Shown here piece after piece: positions 6,234 through 10,412 of a DNA stretch of 10,412 bases. A model generated the notes under the pieces. That model ran no database searches and had not been told where the DNA came from. It was given only the letters and a program-made list of their open reading frames with translations. The stretch is taken from positions 1 through 10,412 of the forward strand of contig JBBRUV010000166.1 in assembly GCA_038247465.1 (NCBI GenBank), read 5' to 3'. Every line of letters starts with the position of its first letter. The first letter of the stretch is position 1. Source of the stretch: JBBRNH01 sp038247465 (GTDB taxonomy: Bacteria; Bacteroidota; Bacteroidia; Cytophagales; Spirosomataceae). The translations under genes were made by a program, and so were the position numbers.

Positions 6234-7617
6234 GATTAGCTACTTTTTTTTCAAAGTTACCCAATTGTCTATCTCCAGAAAATTTATTGGTTGGGCGGGG
6301 CTTATTGGGCTACTGGTTGCTCAGGCTTGCCAACCCCCAAACGACTCGCCTACGCCCGTTGTGCTGCCTGCCGAACCCGCCGTGCTGTGGGGGCAGATGA
6401 CACTCAAAACAATGACCAAACTCACTGCCAATACGCCCACCTACGGCTCGCGGGCATTGGGGTTTATGGGCCTGACGATGTATGAAAGCGTAGTGAATGG
6501 CAGCGACAAACACCGCTCACTGGCCGGGCAACTGAGCGATTTAAACACGCTGCCCAAACCCGAAAACGGCCAAACCTACAACTGGATGCTGGCCATGAAC
6601 GCCGGGCAGGCCACCATGCTCCATAATCTCTACGACTATGCCGACAAGTTTCGGCAGTACAGTATTGACTCGCTCGAATACCAGATTCAGACGCAGTACA
6701 GCACTGGTCAGTCGCCCGACGTAGTTGATCGGTCGGTGCGGTATGGACGGGCTGTTGCCAATGCCCTGTTCGAGTGGTCGAAAACGGATGGGGGCTATCA
6801 GGGCTACCTAAATAACTTCGATGGGGCCTACGTTTTCCCAACTGCCGTGGGTAACTGGGTTCCGCCAACCAAAGGGCAATCAGCCTCGAAACTGCCCCTG
6901 CACCCGTATTGGGGGCAGCACCGAACTTTTGCCAAGCCCAACAATGTGCTGCCCGTGCCACCAATGTTACCGTATTCAACTGATTCAAATTCAGCTTATT
7001 ACAAACAATGCCTGGCCGTTTACGAAAAAAATGGAATCCTGACCCAGGCCGAGAAAGAGATCGCAGCCTGGTGGGGCGACGATCCCTCGGAAACCTTCAC
7101 CCCGCCAGGCCATTCGTACAGTTTAGCCAATATTACGGTTCAAACAGCCCAGCCCGACCTGTTCAAAGCTGCCGAGACCTACGCCCGCGTGGGCATGGCC
7201 GTTGCCGATGCCTTTGTGAATTGCTGGAAAGCGAAATATACCTACCACTGCGAACGCCCATCCAGTTATGTGCAGGCCACGATTGACAAAAACTGGGAGC
7301 AGTTTTGGCCTGAACCACCGTTTCCGGCTTTCTATTCGGGCCATTCGGTGCAGGCCGCAGCCGCTACTGCGGTACTGGAAGACCTGTATGGCCTATCGTT
7401 TCGGCTCACGGATACCTCACATCTGGGCCGCCCCCGCGATGACATTCGTAACATCGATTACCCGGTTCGCACCTACGAGAACTTCCAGGCTATTGCCGAC
7501 GAAGCCGCACTGTCCCGGTTTTTGGGCGGTATTCACACGCAACAGGATAACGAAACGGGCCTTACCGAAGGCCGGAAAATTGGCTTGACAATCAATCACT
7601 TAAACTGGAAAAAATAA
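6232..7617 (+). CDS. PAP2-superfamily / vanadium-haloperoxidase-like lipoprotein
   Basis: The fold family contains acid phosphatases and vanadium haloperoxidases. All three active-site motifs are present, numbered from the ATG at 6232: KYTYHCERP (K335, R342), YSGH (S369, G370, H371) and SRFLGGIH (R429, H435). The K-to-R and R-to-H spacings equal those of the vanadate pocket of chloroperoxidase. The leader FIGWAGLIGLLVAQAC predicts a lipoprotein with lipidated C33. The reading frame is open back to 6013, but that stretch is antisense to the neighbour gene and adds no leader. A TTG at 6265-6267 would give a cleaner leader (MSISRKFIGW) and avoid the divergent gene's promoter. The stop TAA overlaps the next ATG (TAATG). 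Phosphatase and haloperoxidase cannot be told apart from sequence alone. Confidence 0.88.
   Translation: MISYFFFKVTQLSISRKFIGWAGLIGLLVAQACQPPNDSPTPVVLPAEPAVLWGQMTLKTMTKLTANTPTYGSRALGFMGLTMYESVVNGSDKHRSLAGQLSDLNTLPKPENGQTYNWMLAMNAGQATMLHNLYDYADKFRQYSIDSLEYQIQTQYSTGQSPDVVDRSVRYGRAVANALFEWSKTDGGYQGYLNNFDGAYVFPTAVGNWVPPTKGQSASKLPLHPYWGQHRTFAKPNNVLPVPPMLPYSTDSNSAYYKQCLAVYEKNGILTQAEKEIAAWWGDDPSETFTPPGHSYSLANITVQTAQPDLFKAAETYARVGMAVADAFVNCWKAKYTYHCERPSSYVQATIDKNWEQFWPEPPFPAFYSGHSVQAAAATAVLEDLYGLSFRLTDTSHLGRPRDDIRNIDYPVRTYENFQAIADEAALSRFLGGIHTQQDNETGLTEGRKIGLTINHLNWKK
6252..6259 (-). promoter_or_regulatory. -7 promoter element TAACTTTG of the nuclease-like gene
   Basis: On the minus strand TAACTTTG matches TAnnTTTG exactly and ends 18 bases before the ATG of the nuclease-like gene. 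No clear TTG -33 element was found at the usual distance. The same octamer precedes the antitoxin-like gene at 10249-10256. The element lies inside the first codons of the divergent PAP2 gene if that gene starts at 6232. Confidence 0.45.
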
Positions 7618-8681
7618 TGAAAGCCCTACTTATGAGTACCCTTGCCCTGAGCCTGCTGGTTTCCTGCAGCTCACCAGATAACAGTACGCCGACTCCCGCG
7701 CCGACGCCTACGCCAACTCCGGTGCCAGTCACCCCCACCGTAACAGCCTATATTCCCGATGGCTGGAAAGCCCTGAGCGCGTTTACCGGCCCGCGCGTTT
7801 GTGCCGTTGCCGCCACTGCCGACGATAAACTCTACGTTGGCTTAGGCTACAATGGGCCAAGTTCCCACAATAACAGCGTAACCAACGACTGGAATGAGTA
7901 TGACCCGGCCACGGCGAAATGGACGAAGAAGACTGATTTCCCCGGATTGGGCCGGGCCAACGCTATTTCGTTTGCTATCGGTGGCAAAATTTACGTGGGC
8001 CTCGGCAGTAATTACGATGCCAATACGAAGGGGGCGACCTACGTCGATTTTTACCAGTATGACCCCGCTACTGACAAATGGACTGAGAAGTCAAGTTTTA
8101 AAGGGAGTGGCCGCGACCAGCCTGTTTCGTTTGTCATTGGCAACAAAGGCTATGTGGGTACCGGCAACACCGACCCGTTTTCTGCGGCAACGGTAACCAG
8201 TGATTTTTATGAGTATGACCCCGCTACCGACAAATGGACAACCAAAGCGCAGGTAGCAGGCACGGCCCGGTGCCGGGCGTTTGGGTTTGCCCTGAACGGA
8301 AAAGGCTATCTGGGTGCAGGTGAAGACCAGACCGTAGCCAAACTAAGGGACTTCTACGAATATGACCCCACTAACGACAAGTGGACCCCAAAAGCTGATT
8401 TTCCCGATGCGAACGCCCGGGCGCGGGGGTTCGATTTTGGCGCGGTTGGCATGGTGGCGGGGGGCCGCACTGGCAATAATAACTCCATCTCGAACACGGT
8501 CTATCAGTATAATCCTGCCGACAATACCTGGGCCAAGAAAAGCGATTTAGCCAGCGAAGACGACACAAAGAAGGGGCGTTTTTATCCTATTGCCCTAACA
8601 CTGAAATCAAAAGCCTACATCGGATTGGGCGGCTTTTCGGGACCGGGCCAGAAAGATTTTTATGAATACGTGCCGAAGTAA
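7617..8681 (+). CDS. Kelch-type six-bladed beta-propeller lipoprotein
   Basis: A leader of 16 residues ends at LLVSC, giving a likely lipidated C17. A Thr-Pro linker (about residues 24-42, TPTPAPTPTPTP) follows, then a Kelch/galactose-oxidase-like propeller. Blade motifs of the form YDPATDKW occur near residues 95, 148, 200, 249 and 298, and glycine-rich strands (IYVGLG, GYVGTG, GYLGAG, YIGLGG) alternate with them. The final DFYEYVPK lacks the tail of a blade that the N-terminal WKALSAF could supply, closing six blades. No catalytic residues of galactose oxidase were recognised, so a binding or scaffold role is more likely. The ATG at 7617 shares its A with the stop of the PAP2 gene, which suggests coupled translation and a shared function. 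Confidence 0.9.
   Translation: MKALLMSTLALSLLVSCSSPDNSTPTPAPTPTPTPVPVTPTVTAYIPDGWKALSAFTGPRVCAVAATADDKLYVGLGYNGPSSHNNSVTNDWNEYDPATAKWTKKTDFPGLGRANAISFAIGGKIYVGLGSNYDANTKGATYVDFYQYDPATDKWTEKSSFKGSGRDQPVSFVIGNKGYVGTGNTDPFSAATVTSDFYEYDPATDKWTTKAQVAGTARCRAFGFALNGKGYLGAGEDQTVAKLRDFYEYDPTNDKWTPKADFPDANARARGFDFGAVGMVAGGRTGNNNSISNTVYQYNPADNTWAKKSDLASEDDTKKGRFYPIALTLKSKAYIGLGGFSGPGQKDFYEYVPK
8058..8239 (+). repeat. Near-identical 26-base copies in two Kelch blades
   Basis: The stretch encoding YDPATDKW occurs at 8058-8083 and again at 8214-8239, differing at one base. A more diverged copy lies near 8360-8385. This DNA-level identity, beyond what the protein motif demands, suggests recent blade duplication or gene conversion inside the Kelch gene. 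Confidence 0.6.
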
Positions 8682-8720
8682 CACAACTCATTTTTCACGC
8701 ATACAAACCAGTTTTCAACC

Positions 8721-9539
8721 ATGCAATTAAGTCGCATCTCCCTCATTATCAGTCTGCTGATTATCAGCCTGTTCGGCTGTGACAATAGTACCGACACCGC
8801 GCCCGCGCCCGACACCTGCAAGCTAACCGGCATTGACCGGGGCAACAACAACAAACACGCCTATACCTACGATGCCAACGGTCGAATCAGCCTGATGGCC
8901 CGCGAATTTGATGGTTCGGGTTCGGGAAAAATCTCGCGCTACATCTATACGTTCACGTTCGATGCTGCCGGGTTGCTCACCAAATCGGTCTGGACGCTTG
9001 ACGGTAAAGCCGATGGCTCCGAAACCTACACTTACACAGCGGGCCGGGTGTCGAGAGCAACCTACGCCTATGCCAATGGTAGCAAGGGCGTAAATAACAT
9101 CAAGTACAACGCTGCCGGGCTAATCACCGAATTTACGTATGACAACGGCGACCCGGCTGATTTTTACCGGGCCTACTTTGACTACAACGCCGACGGTGTA
9201 GCCACCAAACGCGGCTACGACGATGGGAAGGGCTCGGTCTTTTTTGAGGTCGTGACCAAGCCCGTCGGCAAAGTCACCTCACCAGAGCAACTGCTGGCAA
9301 AATACGGGCTGCCCTACGACGTGCTGACGGGTTTTTCGTGGGCCGTAGCCAACGGGGGCGAAGGCAGTACGGGAGAAGTCTTTGTTCCCGATGCAAAGGG
9401 CAAACTCACATCAGACGGAACCAGCAAAACCACGGCCGCCAAAACTAATGCGCGGGGCTACCTGATTGAACTGACGGATTTAGACAACACCACCAAAACC
9501 AGCTCGACCCAGAAGTTTACGCTAACGGATTGCAATTGA
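8721..9539 (+). CDS. Predicted lipoprotein with YD-like beta repeats
   Basis: A leader with hydrophobic core LIISLLIISLFGC predicts a lipoprotein with lipidated C20. The mature part carries several short repeats resembling RHS/YD units: YTYDANGRIS (48-57), FTFDAAGLLT (78-87), IKYNAAGLIT (127-136) and FDYNADGVAT (153-162), with a diverged copy at YTYTAGRVS (103-111). It is far too short for a toxin-delivering RHS protein and shows no C-terminal toxin domain, so it is best seen as a small beta-repeat surface protein like other Bacteroidota YD-like or DUF4595-like lipoproteins. Cysteines at 33 and 271 frame the domain and could form a disulfide. The ATG is 39 bases after the Kelch gene stop, so it is probably the third gene of that operon. 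No function can be assigned. Confidence 0.8.
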   Translation: MQLSRISLIISLLIISLFGCDNSTDTAPAPDTCKLTGIDRGNNNKHAYTYDANGRISLMAREFDGSGSGKISRYIYTFTFDAAGLLTKSVWTLDGKADGSETYTYTAGRVSRATYAYANGSKGVNNIKYNAAGLITEFTYDNGDPADFYRAYFDYNADGVATKRGYDDGKGSVFFEVVTKPVGKVTSPEQLLAKYGLPYDVLTGFSWAVANGGEGSTGEVFVPDAKGKLTSDGTSKTTAAKTNARGYLIELTDLDNTTKTSSTQKFTLTDCN

Positions 9540-9554
9540 TTGACGCAGGAATCT

Positions 9555-9594
9555 CCAGTCATTTTTTTCACTGGTCTGGGCAACCGCGCAGACC
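9555..9594. terminator. Possible terminator: two overlapping hairpins between operon ends
   Basis: CCAGT (9555-9559) pairs with ACTGG (9570-9574) around a T-rich loop, and GGTCTG (9573-9578) pairs with CAGACC (9589-9594). The two share bases 9573-9574 and so exclude each other. The site lies 15 bases after the stop of the YD-like lipoprotein gene and about 60 bases past the stop of the convergent toxin-like gene. No stem is followed directly by a T-run on the plus strand. On the minus strand an A-run follows the second stem instead. Termination is therefore only a possibility. Confidence 0.25.
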
Positions 9595-9651
9595 GGGGCA
9601 ATTAATTCACACATAAACTCAAGGACACAATTAGGGAAAAATGGCAACGTG

Positions 9652-9987
9652 CTATTGCGATGCGATGAACTGCATCACTTCGTCAAGCGAAATAGCGTGG
9701 CTTTCAACCGCTTCACCAGAAGACAAATGCGTGTGATATGGAAACGTGATCAGGTCAGGAAAATGAGGGGCATTGTCCCATCGGGCAATTAAATCGCCGG
9801 TCGCCGTTTGCCAATGAAAGGAATATTTACGGTGTGAAGCATCAACATATTTCCGAACAATAAGGGTGATGGTATTGAGGAAAATGATTTTGAGATTGAG
9901 ATAAAATGCAGCATCAGACTGTCTAAAATCATTGATTTCATACGGAGTTACCAGCGAAGAATCGTCAAGCCATTTGAAAATGTCCAT
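9652..9987 (-). CDS. TumE/DUF6516-like toxin-family protein
   Basis: A 111-residue protein with the recognisable core of the TumE (formerly DUF6516) family of putative toxin components: YSFHWQ (55-60), DLIARWDNAPH (65-75), then FPYHTH (82-87) and a C-terminal helix ISLDEVMQFIAS. The conserved His, Trp and Asp residues cluster in this core. The ATG at 9985-9987 lies inside the end of the upstream antitoxin-like gene, a 23-base overlap in a different frame, which is typical of coupled toxin-antitoxin pairs. The family assignment is from memory of its motifs. The mode of action is not known to me and toxicity is not shown by the sequence. Confidence 0.75.
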   Translation of the reverse strand: MDIFKWLDDSSLVTPYEINDFRQSDAAFYLNLKIIFLNTITLIVRKYVDASHRKYSFHWQTATGDLIARWDNAPHFPDLITFPYHTHLSSGEAVESHAISLDEVMQFIASQ

Positions 9988-10231
9988 GCTTCACATCGTC
10001 AATTTTGGTGGTCAATTCAGACAGAAAGTGGTTGTATGCTTTCCACTCGATATAGTCGTCCCAGGCGTCAAAATTTTCGGTGGTTGCTTGTTCTATTTGC
10101 TGCTCAAATACATCAAAATCAAGCTGGTATTTGGCCGTAAACAAGCCAATTTTTGATTCAAGTAGTTGGCGTTGGCTTAGATAATCTAACAACATCCAAT
10201 TGCCAACTTGCTGTTTCGATAACGTGTGCAT
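9965..10231 (-). CDS. Antitoxin-like partner of the TumE-type protein
   Basis: An 88-residue protein with a helical N-terminus and the core NFDAWDDYIEWKAY (53-66), followed by a helix and the ending DDVKHGHFQMA. Proteins with a DDYIEWKAY core are, as I recall, commonly encoded just upstream of TumE-like genes in Bacteroidota and cyanobacteria and are taken as antitoxins. The frame extends to an ATG at 10262-10264 (99 residues), but an exact -7 element at 10249-10256 lies inside that extension. A transcript starting about 7 bases below it would reach only the ATG at 10229-10231, so the shorter start is chosen. No helix-turn-helix DNA-binding motif is evident. Confidence 0.7.
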   Translation of the reverse strand: MHTLSKQQVGNWMLLDYLSQRQLLESKIGLFTAKYQLDFDVFEQQIEQATTENFDAWDDYIEWKAYNHFLSELTTKIDDVKHGHFQMA

Positions 10232-10248
10232 TGCTCTTTCGTTTTTGA

Positions 10249-10256
10249 CAAAGTTA
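10249..10256 (-). promoter_or_regulatory. -7 promoter element TAACTTTG of the toxin-antitoxin-like pair
   Basis: On the minus strand TAACTTTG matches the Bacteroidota TAnnTTTG element exactly and ends 17 bases before the ATG at 10231. An A-rich leader (AAAAACGAAAGAGCA) fills the gap, as expected for Bacteroidota translation starts. The -33 region has no clear TTG. This element decides the start of the antitoxin-like gene. Confidence 0.45.
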
Positions 10257-10307
10257 AACCACATTCTAAAACTGATAGTGAAATAATCCTTTTAATTCAT
10301 TACTACA

Positions 10308-10412
10308 ATGACCCAATCTACGTTTTGCCGCGTATGCGCGGCCCTGCTGTTGACACTGACAGCCACCATGAGCCTTTGAAAGAGCCGGTGCGGTAGAACC
10401 ACCTAATTCTAC
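10308..10412 (+). pseudogene. 5' fragment of a secreted protein gene, frame broken after 23 codons
   Basis: From the ATG at 10308 the frame reads MTQSTFCRVCAALLLTLTA, a convincing signal peptide, then MSL and a TGA at 10377-10379. Dropping into the next frame just before this stop opens ERAGAVEPPNS to the window edge. A single-base deletion or a base-call error near the CTTTGAAAG stretch (10374-10382) would explain this. The gene is also cut by the window edge, so the product cannot be identified. An accidental signal-like peptide remains possible. Confidence 0.35.

Noticed and set aside
6464..6988. Open frame of 174 codons on the minus strand
   Set aside because: It lies wholly antisense to the PAP2 gene, and its Arg/Ser/Ala-rich composition is typical of a shadow of a high-G+C codon pattern.
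10232..10264. Upstream ATG (10262-10264) for the antitoxin-like gene
   Set aside because: The exact promoter -7 element lies inside this extension, so a transcript from it would not include the ATG.

Overview
The window looks like chromosomal DNA of a Bacteroidota bacterium, most likely order Cytophagales near Spirosoma or its relatives. This rests on four things: a 7TM LytS-type kinase paired with a LytTR regulator; several lipoproteins with short hydrophobic leaders ending at a cysteine; start codons without Shine-Dalgarno sequences but with A/T-rich leaders; and copies of the Bacteroidota -7 promoter element TAnnTTTG. The genus is an inference. No tRNA, rRNA, insertion sequence or CRISPR array was seen.

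Left part (1-3603): a threonine synthase gene (thrC, +) runs off the left edge. Its first 43 visible codons carry two in-frame TAG codons and several odd residues, so it is either a pseudogene or damaged by contig-edge error. It converges, with a 3-base gap, on a two-gene minus-strand operon: a seven-transmembrane LytS-like histidine kinase followed 30 bases later by a LytTR response regulator.

Middle (3604-6233): a divergent intergenic region of about 295 bases contains a notable 107-base inverted repeat with 16-base arms. To its right a predicted lipoprotein (+) carries two repeated DUF5018-like domains and an eight-bladed PQQ-type beta-propeller. It converges, with a 4-base gap, on a minus-strand gene for a small PD-(D/E)XK nuclease-like protein.

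Right part (6232-9539): a plus-strand run of three predicted lipoproteins, probably one transcript: a PAP2/vanadium-haloperoxidase-like enzyme with a complete active-site motif set, a six-bladed Kelch propeller protein whose ATG overlaps the previous stop (TAATG), and a protein with YD-like beta repeats. The working picture, by inference, is a set of envelope or cell-surface proteins: one phosphatase/haloperoxidase-type enzyme with beta-propeller and repeat proteins.

Right edge (9652-10412): a minus-strand toxin-antitoxin-like pair, with an antitoxin-like 'DDYIEWKAY' protein first and a TumE/DUF6516-like protein second, overlapping by 23 bases. The last 105 bases hold the start of a secreted protein whose frame breaks after 23 codons. 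Both window edges therefore have interrupted genes, which raises suspicion of sequence error at contig ends.
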